A DNA stretch of 64,000 bases from Saprospiraceae bacterium (lineage in GTDB: Bacteria; Bacteroidota; Bacteroidia; Chitinophagales; Saprospiraceae). The position numbers were made by a program, and so were the translations under genes. Positions 36,465 through 43,935 of the stretch are shown here, one piece after another. Position 1 is the stretch's first letter, and each line of letters starts with the position of its first letter. A model generated the notes under the pieces. That model worked only from the letters and a program-made list of their open reading frames with translations, was not told the origin of the DNA and searched no databases. The stretch spans positions 1,178,001 through 1,242,000 of the forward strand of contig JADJPZ010000004.1 of NCBI GenBank assembly GCA_016713025.1, read 5' to 3'.

Positions 36465-36544
36465 AAGGGGTGTTCCCCTTCAACCGCCAAGTTATAAATT
36501 ATTTGTTTATCTTGAAACCATTAATTTTTAAAATGCAAACATAT
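36385..36544. repeat. 80-bp exact tandem duplication at the IS110 left end
   Basis: Units 36385-36464 and 36465-36544 appear identical. Each begins with the hairpin AAGGGGTGTTCCCCTT and ends GCAAACATAT just before AAG. The inner GCAAACATAT is also found, inverted relative to the element, at the transposase end. The breakpoints fall at the AAG that contains the core dinucleotide. Confidence 0.9.
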
Positions 36545-36547
36545 AAG

Positions 36548-36601
36548 GGAATGAGGGTAGCGAGGGAATTTAAGTATTTGTGCAGTTTGATATACACACA
36601 G
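36548..36601. repeat. REP-like repeat (R family), right part of copy R4
   Basis: GGGAATGAGGGTAGCGAGGGAA, TTTAAGTATTTGTGCAGTTTGATATACACACAG, closely matching 7756-7815. It completes the copy split by the IS element. Confidence 0.75.
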
Positions 36602-36616
36602 GGATATGCTCTTTTT

Positions 36617-36846
36617 CTATTTCTGACAAAAGATTTTAAGGATGTCTATTACAGGTTTTGCAGCAAGTCCTTTAATGGCCGTGCTGCCAAAATGCTCTAT
36701 TCGCTTTACAATATCAGTTCCTAAAGCTTTTTTAGCTTAATTTTTTCTATTCTGAATCTTTCAGGCCATTTTTCAATATAGGGTACTATTTCAATGGGAA
36801 ATAGTCTTCCTAATGCTTCATTTGATAATTGACCAAGACCTGACAT
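36617..36846 (-). pseudogene. GrpB family (UPF0157) nucleotidyltransferase remnant
   Basis: Not a long open frame and easily missed. From ATG 36846 the minus strand reads MSGLGQLSNEALGRLFPIEI then VPYIEKWPERFRIEKIKLKKL and stops at 36721. In a neighbouring frame it continues with GTDIVKRIEHFGSTAIKGLA then AKPVIDILKIF until 36617. Together these match the first 80 or so residues of GrpB proteins (iEHfGSTAV.GL..KP.IDI). The break is beside a T6 run (36728-36733). The normal C-terminal 90 or so residues are absent, replaced by repeat R4. Role of GrpB proteins is poorly known. Confidence 0.8.
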
Positions 36847-36863
36847 ACACTATTAACTTTACA

Positions 36864-37586
36864 TCAAACCATTTTGTACACCTCATCAAATGGTATTCTC
36901 ATTCTGTCCCCCCAGACGCCTCCATTGTCCCTGATCCCGCATGAAACGATCATATTGATTTCGGCTCCCCATGCCAGATTTAATATCTTTTTTACCATTT
37001 TGCTATCAAAACCTTCCATTGGACAAGTATCACAACCTGCATCAGCCATAGCAAGCATAAAAGTTTGTGCAGCCAGTCCACAGGTTTTGTGGACAACGAC
37101 TCTCTGGTCATTTTCAGATACCTGGTAGAAGATTGGCCGGAAAAGGCCAATTATAATTACAAGGATCTTTCTCAATAGACCTAAAAGTCCAAAAAATCGG
37201 GCATATAAAAAAGGCATGACTTTGCCATAATACAATTCCCAGCGTTTTACTCTCTTAGACTGCCTCTCAGTAGGACTATTTTTAAGTACATTTTGTGATT
37301 CGAGTTCCAGCATTTTTTTAGATCGTTTCATAAATAAATCCTGTCTGGTTACAAATACTACCATCTGCTGAGCAGTTCCAGCAGCTGATTGATTAAAACA
37401 TGCCAATGAAAGTTTTTTAAGAATTTCGGGTTTGACGACATGATAAAACTCCCAAAGTTGCATGTTGGAACTGTTAGGTGATAAGACCGCAAGTTCCAGG
37501 CAATTTTTAACTTTTGCTGCATCAAGTGGCTCATCCTTAAAGATCCTTACTGAACGTCGATATCGTACTATTTCTTGAAAAGTCAT
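36864..37586 (-). CDS. Nitroreductase family protein
   Basis: 240 residues. FMN-dependent oxidoreductase fold: N-terminal YRRSVRIFKDEPLDAAKVKN with the RRSxR FMN-phosphate contacts, LELAVLSPNSSNMQLWEFY, and the C-terminal MALADAGCDTCPMEGFDSKMV and GIRDNGGVWG. Members reduce nitro compounds, quinones or act in related redox steps; the substrate here is unknown. A basic hydrophobic stretch in the middle (FLGLLRKILVIIIGLF) might touch the membrane. Starts just 18 bp from the GrpB remnant. Confidence 0.93.
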   Translation of the reverse strand: MTFQEIVRYRRSVRIFKDEPLDAAKVKNCLELAVLSPNSSNMQLWEFYHVVKPEILKKLSLACFNQSAAGTAQQMVVFVTRQDLFMKRSKKMLELESQNVLKNSPTERQSKRVKRWELYYGKVMPFLYARFFGLLGLLRKILVIIIGLFRPIFYQVSENDQRVVVHKTCGLAAQTFMLAMADAGCDTCPMEGFDSKMVKKILNLAWGAEINMIVSCGIRDNGGVWGDRMRIPFDEVYKMV

Positions 37587-37706
37587 AACTATTTATTTAC
37601 AATTTTAATTCACAGATCATTATTTTATCAGATCTAAAAGTGGGTTTAAAATGATTCTGAGTAGCTCATCTATCATATTTACAATATGGATTCTGTACAA
37701 ATTGTT

Positions 37707-38174
37707 TTAAACATTATGGTATTTTTCATTCTTGATGATGGTATATGCCCTGTAGAGTTGTTCGACAAAAAAAAGTCTGACCATCTGATGTGAAAAAGTC
37801 ATTTTTGACAATGAAAGTAAATGATCGGCTCTTTTTTTCAGAATATCATGATGCCCAAATGCACCTCCTATGATAAAAACCATATGTTTACCGGCATGAA
37901 TAGTCTGCTGCTCAATAAACGCTGCAAATCCTTTTGAATCATATTGTTTACCTTGTTCGTCGAGCAATATGACTACATCTTCTTTTTTTAATCTGGACAT
38001 AAATAATTCAGATTCCCGCTTTTTTGTTTCATCAGCTGTTTGACCTTGTTTGATGTCTTTAAATTCTTCATATTGTAATTTTGTATAGTGTTTTAACCGC
38101 AAAAGATATTTGTCTATTCCGGAGGTAAGATAAGGTTCGTTGGTTTTTCCGATAGACCATATAGATATTTTCAT
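37707..38174 (-). CDS. rlmH: 23S rRNA (pseudouridine1915-N3)-methyltransferase RlmH
   Basis: 155 residues, the usual length. SPOUT-class methyltransferase that modifies pseudouridine 1915 in helix 69 of 23S rRNA on the 70S ribosome. Seen: LLDEQGKQYDSKGFAAFI, the knot region MVFIIGGAFGHHDILKKRA, and the diagnostic C-terminus EQLYRAYTIIKNEKYH. Followed on the same strand by the nitroreductase after a 120-bp gap without features. Confidence 0.97.
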   Translation of the reverse strand: MKISIWSIGKTNEPYLTSGIDKYLLRLKHYTKLQYEEFKDIKQGQTADETKKRESELFMSRLKKEDVVILLDEQGKQYDSKGFAAFIEQQTIHAGKHMVFIIGGAFGHHDILKKRADHLLSLSKMTFSHQMVRLFFVEQLYRAYTIIKNEKYHNV

Positions 38175-38253
38175 ACATTCAAATTTTGGTGTATTTAATG
38201 TAAAATGGATTGCATATGCCGTAATGAAAATTAGGTTGATGCAACAAGATTAA

Positions 38254-38307
38254 AAGTATGTTTTAATTTGCCGCTTGGAGCTAAATGATAAAAGTTTAAA
38301 CATACTC
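38254..38307. repeat. Collapsed M-family cassette, copy M4
   Basis: AGTATGTTTTAATTTGCC, GCTTGGAGCTAAATGATAAAAG, TTTAAACATACTC: the inverted left end of M1 joined directly to a short opposite end, with the whole middle missing. The rest of the 353-bp gap (38175-38528) is very AT-rich and shows no gene. Confidence 0.7.
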
Positions 38308-38528
38308 TAAACACAAAAGTAAGAAATTCACTTTCTTTAGAAGACTTCAAAATACTAAAATAAAAGATTTTTTAAAAAATAAAAAAAATAATGTTCAAAA
38401 ATGATCAATATCATTTATAAATGGAGACTATATTTAATTATAATACGTTATACAGAAAGAATGTTTTATATCGAAATGGCAAAAAAGAATGTAAAACCTA
38501 TTTTTAATCACTTTTTATGTTTGAAATT

Positions 38529-39281
38529 ATGAAAATTAAGATATTTATAAGTCTGTTTATAGTAATAGGTTTGTTGTCTTCGTGTGAAAAAAAGCCGATG
38601 GAAGCTTCAGGTGGTGATATCAACTTCAGATTTAAACTCACCTATGGTGATCAACCATTTGAAATGTTTAAAACTTATGACTATCCTGTGATTAAAGAGA
38701 AATTTCAAATGACACGATTGTCTTTTTATATCTCAGACCTTACCATCAGGTCAATCAATGGAGATATTAATGTGAAAGATATAGATTATCTCAACTTGAC
38801 AGTAAGTCATACTTCACCACTTCCAGCCAACGGTTATGAGTACGTGATTAAAGGTGTTAAACCTGGTTCTTACACCTCTTTTGATTTTGGTGTAGGTGTT
38901 CCAAAAGCACTCAATGCATTAGCACCTAAAGATTTTAAAGCGGGGCATATCTTAAGTACTACTGCGGAATATTGGTCATCCTGGAAAAGTTATATATTTT
39001 TCAGACCTGAAGGACAAATATCTATAAATGGTAAGCCAATGTCTGAAACACCATTTGCACTTCACCTTGGAGCAGACGAAGCTTTCAGAAAGATATCTTT
39101 TGCAAAACCAATCATTGTAACTGAAGGAAATGTCACCAATGTTGATATTATGCTGGATATACAAAAGTTTTTTAATGGTAAGAAACTATATGATATCAAA
39201 ACCACCCAACAGATTCATTCTTTGGAACAAATGCCCTTAATACTTCAATTGACAGATAATCTTGAAATTTCATTTAAGTGA
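38529..39281 (+). CDS. MbnP-like lipoprotein
   Basis: About 250 residues from ATG 38529. Lipoprotein signal MKIKIFISLFIVIGLLSSC (lipobox LSSC). The mature domain matches the MbnP-like family: INFRFKLTYGDQPFEM, QMTRLSFYISDL, LNLTVSHTS, GVKPGSYTSFDFGVGVP, MYWSS-like EYWSSWKSYIFFRPEG, and FALHLGADEAF. Such proteins are periplasmic or surface, some tied to copper uptake along with a TonB receptor and an MbnH-type peroxidase. Neither partner is next to it here, so the copper link is only a suggestion. Confidence 0.85.
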   Translation: MKIKIFISLFIVIGLLSSCEKKPMEASGGDINFRFKLTYGDQPFEMFKTYDYPVIKEKFQMTRLSFYISDLTIRSINGDINVKDIDYLNLTVSHTSPLPANGYEYVIKGVKPGSYTSFDFGVGVPKALNALAPKDFKAGHILSTTAEYWSSWKSYIFFRPEGQISINGKPMSETPFALHLGADEAFRKISFAKPIIVTEGNVTNVDIMLDIQKFFNGKKLYDIKTTQQIHSLEQMPLILQLTDNLEISFK

Positions 39282-39389
39282 AAAAATGAATTTTGACAAA
39301 GTAATGGTCTCTAGCTTTAAATTTATTCATTTTTACCAATCTTTTTGATCTTTTTCTTAATTTTCCGCTCTTTATCAAAAGTATAAATT

Positions 39390-40541
39390 ATGAGCAGGAA
39401 AATTAGAATGGGTATGGTTGGCGGAGGTCAAGGTGCCTTCATTGGCGCAGTACATAGAATGGCTGCATTAATGGACGGACAGATCGAATTAGTCTGTGGT
39501 GCATTTAGCAGTGATCCGGAAAAATCAAAAGCCTCAGGAGCTGACTTATTCCTTCCGTCAGATAGGGTATATGATTCTTTTGAACAAATGATCACCTCTG
39601 AAAAAAAACTACCGGCTGATCAAAGAATGGATCTTGTATCTATTGTGACACCCAATCATGTACATTTCAAGCCTGCTGCAATGGCCATTCAGAATGGTTT
39701 TCATGTGATTTGCGATAAACCACTTTGCTACAATCTGGAAGAAGCCTATGAACTAAATAATCTCGTGAATCATTCTGATCGGATTTTTGCTCTCACCCAC
39801 AATTATACAGGTTATCCTATGGTCAAACAAGCCAAACAGATGGTGCGTAGTGGCGATCTGGGTACAATTAAAAAGATAGTGGTAGAATATCCTCAGGGTT
39901 GGTTATCCACTCTTCTGGAAGCATCTGACCAAAAACAGGCGACTTGGCGTACGGATCCATTAAGATCTGGTATTGCGGGTGCTATGGGTGATATAGGCAC
40001 TCATGCTGAAAACCTGGCTGAATATATCACAGGTTTAAAAATTTCAGAATTATGTGCGGACATCAGTACTCTTGTAGATGGCAGAAAACTGGATGATGAC
40101 GGCAACGTATTGCTTCGCTTTGAGAATGGAGCCCGAGGTATCCTATATGCATCACAAATCTCAACCGGTGAGGAAAATAACCTTCGTATCCGTATCTATG
40201 GTGAAAAAGGAGGCTTGGAGTGGGCACAAATGGAACCCAATACACTTGTGGTACGTTGGGCGGACCGTCCTGTAGAATTGCTTAGAACAGGAGGTACAGG
40301 TATCTCCAAGGAGGCAGCTGCACACACAAGAATTCCTGCAGGCCATCCTGAGGGATACCTTGAAGCATTTGCTAATATTTACAGAAATGTAGCAAAATGT
40401 ATTCAGGCACAAATCAGCGGTGTGCAAGTTGATCCAATGTACAAAGATTTTCCTGATATAGCAGATGGTGTCAGGGGAATGGAGTTTATATACAAAGTGA
40501 TCGAATCCGGAAAAAGCGAACAAAAATGGATTAAACTATAG
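39390..40541 (+). CDS. Gfo/Idh/MocA family oxidoreductase
   Basis: 383 residues, NAD(P)-dependent sugar or cyclitol dehydrogenase. N-terminal Rossmann motif MGMVGGGQGAFIGAVHR, the catalytic-site CDKPLCYNLEEA with the family EKP lysine as DKP, HNYTGYPMVKQAK, and the C-terminal domain with MGDIGTHAENLAEYITG. The following isomerase is 56 bp downstream and likely shares the transcript. The pair resembles inositol- or sugar-catabolic modules; the substrate is not known. Confidence 0.94.
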   Translation: MSRKIRMGMVGGGQGAFIGAVHRMAALMDGQIELVCGAFSSDPEKSKASGADLFLPSDRVYDSFEQMITSEKKLPADQRMDLVSIVTPNHVHFKPAAMAIQNGFHVICDKPLCYNLEEAYELNNLVNHSDRIFALTHNYTGYPMVKQAKQMVRSGDLGTIKKIVVEYPQGWLSTLLEASDQKQATWRTDPLRSGIAGAMGDIGTHAENLAEYITGLKISELCADISTLVDGRKLDDDGNVLLRFENGARGILYASQISTGEENNLRIRIYGEKGGLEWAQMEPNTLVVRWADRPVELLRTGGTGISKEAAAHTRIPAGHPEGYLEAFANIYRNVAKCIQAQISGVQVDPMYKDFPDIADGVRGMEFIYKVIESGKSEQKWIKL

Positions 40542-40597
40542 AAATTAACCTTAAACCTTAACCTAAATCTATATCATCAACCTTAATCTAAATAATT

Positions 40598-41650
40598 ATG
40601 AACACAATCAAAGGACCTGCAATCTTTCTTGCCCAGTTTATGGGAGAAGATGCACCTTTCAACACTTTGGAAACGATCTGTCAATGGGTAGCAGACTTAG
40701 GTTATAAAGGCATTCAGATCCCCACTTGGGAAAGCAGACTGATCAATCTCGATCTGGCAGCCGGAAGTCAAACCTATTGTGACGAACTCAAAGGTAAAAT
40801 CAATAGTTATGGACTCGAAATCACCGAATTGAGTACACATTTGCAAGGGCAATTAGTGGCGGTACACCCCGCTTATGATCTCATGTTTGATAATTTTGCT
40901 CCAGAATCGCTGAGAAACAATCCAAAGGCAAGAACTGAGTGGGCAGTAAAACAAGTCAAAAATGCAGCATCTGCATCCATGCGGCTGGGATTAAAGGCAC
41001 ATGCTACTTTTTCAGGTGCCCTGGCATGGCATACTATGTATCCCTGGCCACAAAGGCCAGCTGGACTTATCGACATGGCATTTACCGAGTTAGCAACAAG
41101 GTGGATACCTATTCTTAATCATTTTGACCATTTTGGTGTGGATGTATGTTATGAAATCCATCCGGGAGAAGACCTTCATGATGGTCTTAGTTATGAACTA
41201 TTCCTTGAAAAAACAAAAAATCATCCGCGTGCCTGTCTTTTGTATGATCCGAGCCACTTCGTACTTCAACAGCTGGGCTATCTGGAATACATTGATATCT
41301 ACCATGAGAGAATCAAGGCCTTCCATGTGAAAGATGCTGAATTCAATCCGACAGGTAAGTGCGGTGTATATGGAGGATTTGCTGACTGGAAAACAAGAGC
41401 GGGGCGATTTAGATCACTCGGTGACGGTCAGGTAGATTTTAACGGTATTTTCAGTAAATTGTCACAATATGGTTTTGATGGATGGGCAGTGATGGAATGG
41501 GAGTGTTGTATCAAATCTCCTGAGCAAGGCGCAAAAGAAGGTGCTCCTTTTATTCAGAATCATATTATCGAAGTGACTAAAAAAGCTTTTGATGATTTTG
41601 CAGGAGCAGCGGTAGATGAAGGTTTTTTGAGGAAGTTGCTGGGGATATGA
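40598..41650 (+). CDS. Sugar phosphate isomerase/epimerase (AP-endonuclease-2 TIM barrel)
   Basis: 350 residues. Xylose-isomerase-like barrel: ICQWVADLGYKGIQIPTWE, ITELSTHLQGQLVAVHP, FGVDVCYEIHPGEDLHDG with the metal-binding Glu, LLYDPSHFVLQQL, IKAFHVKDAEF and AVMEWECCI. Members act as isomerases, epimerases or dehydratases on sugars and inositol derivatives. It forms a pair with the preceding Gfo/Idh protein. The downstream 230 bp are non-coding. Confidence 0.93.
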   Translation: MNTIKGPAIFLAQFMGEDAPFNTLETICQWVADLGYKGIQIPTWESRLINLDLAAGSQTYCDELKGKINSYGLEITELSTHLQGQLVAVHPAYDLMFDNFAPESLRNNPKARTEWAVKQVKNAASASMRLGLKAHATFSGALAWHTMYPWPQRPAGLIDMAFTELATRWIPILNHFDHFGVDVCYEIHPGEDLHDGLSYELFLEKTKNHPRACLLYDPSHFVLQQLGYLEYIDIYHERIKAFHVKDAEFNPTGKCGVYGGFADWKTRAGRFRSLGDGQVDFNGIFSKLSQYGFDGWAVMEWECCIKSPEQGAKEGAPFIQNHIIEVTKKAFDDFAGAAVDEGFLRKLLGI

Positions 41651-41882
41651 TGTCGAAGTGACACTACCCAACCATTTGACTGATCTCAGGGCTGTTCAAC
41701 AACAATGAACAGAAGGACTGAAAAACAATGAGGTTATGCCCTAATTTTATAATAAATCCACCTTAATGGCAGATGGTTGTTTAATATTATGTCTTTTTTG
41801 TTACAAACTTTTACTATCAAAATTAGTTATAACTTTAAACATACTCTTACATACAAATAATTCAAAAATTCAAAAATTTAAA

Positions 41883-42122
41883 ATGATAGACTTACCCACT
41901 CGCAAATTAAATTTGATTCAGTATTTAGCACAATCACAAGATGAAGTGTTTTTGGAAACATTGGAGCAACTGATATTGAAGAAAGAAGGTATAACAAAAA
42001 ATAATTACTCACCTTTCACAGTCGAAGAATTAATAGAAAGAATAGAAAAGTCAGAATTGGATATTAGAAATGGTAAGTATAAAACTCAGGAAGATTTAGA
42101 AAAAATATCTGCTAATTGGTAA
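41883..42122 (+). CDS. Antitoxin of ParE/RelE-type toxin-antitoxin pair
   Basis: 79 residues from ATG 41883 (MIDLPTRKLNLIQYLAQSQDEVFLETLEQLI). Helical, acidic, with a C-terminal half rich in charged residues (VEELIERIEKSELDIRNGKYKTQEDLEKISANW), like addiction-module components that wrap around a RelE-fold toxin. The stop is 3 bp before the toxin start. The frame is open further upstream but that part overlaps a remnant M-family end (41829-41848) and is not like the family. Confidence 0.85.
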   Translation: MIDLPTRKLNLIQYLAQSQDEVFLETLEQLILKKEGITKNNYSPFTVEELIERIEKSELDIRNGKYKTQEDLEKISANW

Positions 42123-42125
42123 TAA

Positions 42126-42443
42126 ATGAAAATTATTTGGACTGATTTTGCCACCGAAAATTTGAAAAATATTTTCGACTATTACAGTGTCAATGCTAAT
42201 AAGAAAGTTGCCCATGAAATTCGAAAACAAATCTTAGAGGCTACCAAACAATTAAAAAAGAATCCGGAAGCAGGTCAAAAGGAGTTGTACCTAGAAAGTT
42301 TAGGTCCAGTTTTCAGATATTTAGTGGCATCAAATTATAAGATAATTTATAGGTTTGATGATAATCAGATATTTATTAATGATGTGTTCGATACTAGACA
42401 AGACCCTATCAAGATAATGGATAAGAGTAGGAGATTGAAGTAA
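42126..42443 (+). CDS. ParE/RelE superfamily toxin
   Basis: 105 residues. MKIIWTDFATENLKNIFDYYSVNANKKVAHEI, then KQLKKNPEAGQKE, FRYLVASNYKIIYRFDDNQIFINDVFDTRQDP. These are the helix-hairpin and beta-sheet parts of the RelE/ParE fold, closer to ParE. Target could be gyrase or ribosome-bound mRNA. With the preceding antitoxin it makes a complete module in an accessory stretch bordered by repeat ends. Confidence 0.9.
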   Translation: MKIIWTDFATENLKNIFDYYSVNANKKVAHEIRKQILEATKQLKKNPEAGQKELYLESLGPVFRYLVASNYKIIYRFDDNQIFINDVFDTRQDPIKIMDKSRRLK

Positions 42444-42508
42444 TTTCTAATCTAAAGAAAGTTAATAATTTATCTTGAATTTTATTCATATATTAAGGTT
42501 TTTTAAAT

Positions 42509-42554
42509 ATTAGCGAATTAGCTAATAATTTAAAATATTAGCGAATTAGCTAAT
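42509..42554. promoter_or_regulatory. Tandem palindromic operator before SatD-like gene
   Basis: Two copies of ATTAGCGAATTAGCTAAT at 42509-42526 and 42537-42554, each ATTAGC/GCTAAT with a 6-bp spacer, start to start 28 bp. They lie just upstream of a TACGTTTG box (42573-42580). This is what a dimeric repressor binding two faces of the DNA would need; the helix-turn-helix of the first gene product is the obvious candidate regulator. Confidence 0.7.
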
Positions 42555-42572
42555 ATTTTGCAAAATAAATTG

Positions 42573-42580
42573 TACGTTTG
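42573..42580 (+). promoter_or_regulatory. Putative -7 box TACGTTTG for the SatD-like operon
   Basis: Matches TAnnTTTG, 18 bp before the start codon at 42598. The second palindrome covers the place of the -33 region, so a bound repressor would block it. Confidence 0.5.
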
Positions 42581-42597
42581 TACTAAAAATCAATAAT

Positions 42598-43212
42598 ATG
42601 ATAGGGATATTGACTGGAGATATCATTAATTCAGAGAAATTCACTGAAGATAAATGGTTAGTGCCACTCCAATCTTTTCTAAAAACCGTAGGTGACTCTC
42701 CAGCAGATTGGGCTATTTATAGAGGTGATGAATTCCAAATAAAAATTGATGAACCTAGCCAGGCTTTCTTAAGAGCATTGGAAATAAAAGCTACAATGAA
42801 AAAAATCAAAAATTTGGATGTACGGATAAGTATAGGTATAGGCAAAGCAGATGTGATGAGAGAAAATATATTGGAGTCAAATGGCCCCGTATTTTTAAGA
42901 TCGGGAAGAGGGCTTGATGATTTGAAAAAAAGCAAAGTAACGATGGCAATCAATACAGGCAATGAACTTATGGATACTGAATTGAACTTGTATCTGAAGC
43001 TGGCATTATTTGGAATCATGGACTCTTGGACAGTGGCATCTGCAGAAATGGTCAGCATAATACTCCAAAATGACAGTGTGCCTCAAGAAGATATTTCAAA
43101 AAAAACAGGAATAGCGCAATCAGCCATCTCTCAACGACTCAAAAGAGCAAATCTTGAAGTTTTGTTGGAATTGAACAAAATGTTTGTCAAAAAAATAAAG
43201 ACTTTAGAATGA
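42598..43212 (+). CDS. SatD family protein with C-terminal helix-turn-helix
   Basis: 204 residues. N-terminal MIGILTGDIINSEKF, then IYRGDEFQIKI and LDVRISIGIGKADV. These three blocks are spaced like the metal-binding Asp, the GGDEF turn and the SiG strand of nucleotide-cyclase folds. The C-terminus (EDISKKTGIAQSAISQRLKRANLEVLLEL) is a helix-turn-helix. SatD-family proteins are of unknown biochemical role. Followed by DUF3307 with a 4-bp overlap (ATGA), a pairing common in Bacteroidota; a role as ligand-sensing autoregulator is inference from the operator upstream. Confidence 0.83.
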   Translation: MIGILTGDIINSEKFTEDKWLVPLQSFLKTVGDSPADWAIYRGDEFQIKIDEPSQAFLRALEIKATMKKIKNLDVRISIGIGKADVMRENILESNGPVFLRSGRGLDDLKKSKVTMAINTGNELMDTELNLYLKLALFGIMDSWTVASAEMVSIILQNDSVPQEDISKKTGIAQSAISQRLKRANLEVLLELNKMFVKKIKTLE

Positions 43213-43934
43213 TATTATTGGTAACTAAAGTGATTTTAGCACATTTTATTGGAGATTTTTATTTACAACCTTCTTTTTGGGTTCATGATAAAGAGCAAAA
43301 GAAGCACAAAAGCATTTATTTGTACTTGCATTCAGCGATTCATGGTTTGTTGGTTTGGATTTTACTATGGGAATGGAGCGCGTGGAGAATGGCCTTTTTG
43401 TTTACTGTAGTTCACTATGTGATAGACTTGCAAAAACTAGTGTTTCAGAAGGAGAAGACAAAGAGAAATTGGTTTTTTTTAGACCAGCTACTACATATTT
43501 TCTCTATCTTTATACTGATTGACATATATAAAAATGGAGAGATATCTATTGACATTTCACAAATATTAAATAGCAAAAACATCATTTTTGTGACAGGGTA
43601 TGTGATTTTGACACTTCCTATATCTATCATCATTCAAAAGATGCTTTTACCTTGGTCTGATCTTATAGGTGAAGCTGATGACGATTCGCTGCTCAATGCC
43701 GGAAAATACATCGGTATATTGGAGAGATCCTTTGTTTTTGTATTCATTTTGGCTAATCGTTGGGAAGCGGTAGGTTTTCTTTTGGCGGCAAAATCAGTTT
43801 TCAGATTTGGGGATTTAAAGGAATCTAAAGACCGAAAGCTCACTGAGTACATTCTTTTAGGCACACTCTTAACCTTTGGTATTCCCATCGTTCTTTCTAT
43901 GATAACCATTTATCAAGCCAGTTTAATTCAATAA
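43209..43934 (+). CDS. DUF3307 domain membrane protein
   Basis: 241 residues. N-terminal DUF3307: ILAHFIGDFYLQPSFWVHDKEQKKHKS, LHSAIHGLLVWILLWEW, and VHYVIDLQKLVFQKEKTKRNWFFLDQLLHIF, with conserved Asp/His residues in membrane-facing helices. Then about four more membrane segments, the last LLGTLLTFGIPIVLSMITIY. Function not known. Overlaps the SatD-like gene by 4 bp and is followed after 1 bp by a TonB receptor. Confidence 0.87.
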   Translation: MILLVTKVILAHFIGDFYLQPSFWVHDKEQKKHKSIYLYLHSAIHGLLVWILLWEWSAWRMAFLFTVVHYVIDLQKLVFQKEKTKRNWFFLDQLLHIFSIFILIDIYKNGEISIDISQILNSKNIIFVTGYVILTLPISIIIQKMLLPWSDLIGEADDDSLLNAGKYIGILERSFVFVFILANRWEAVGFLLAAKSVFRFGDLKESKDRKLTEYILLGTLLTFGIPIVLSMITIYQASLIQ

Positions 43935-43935
43935 A

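Larger units (their letters stand above)
34810..36545 (-). mobile_element. IS110-family element copy 2, complete, inserted in repeat R4
   Basis: Bounded by AG dinucleotides (CT in element orientation) at 34808-34809 and 36546-36547, consistent with the CT core used by IS110 elements such as IS621. Joining the flanks rebuilds the uninterrupted repeat seen at 7643-7816. The length of 1736 bp includes an 80-bp terminal duplication, so the ancestral size was about 1656 bp. Non-coding left end about 295 bp, right end under 50 bp, which is the IS110-group plan with the RNA gene before the transposase. Confidence 0.85.

Noticed and set aside
36385..36544. Possible CRISPR-like array
   Set aside because: Only two directly adjacent 80-bp units, no spacers and no cas genes; better explained as a terminal duplication of the IS.
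36470..36724. An 84-codon plus-strand frame across the tandem 80-bp repeat and beyond
   Set aside because: It crosses the IS left end, repeat R4 and the opposite-strand GrpB remnant; its sequence has no family resemblance.
38529..39281. Copper-methanobactin system around the MbnP-like gene
   Set aside because: No MbnH peroxidase, methanobactin precursor or dedicated TonB receptor is next to it.
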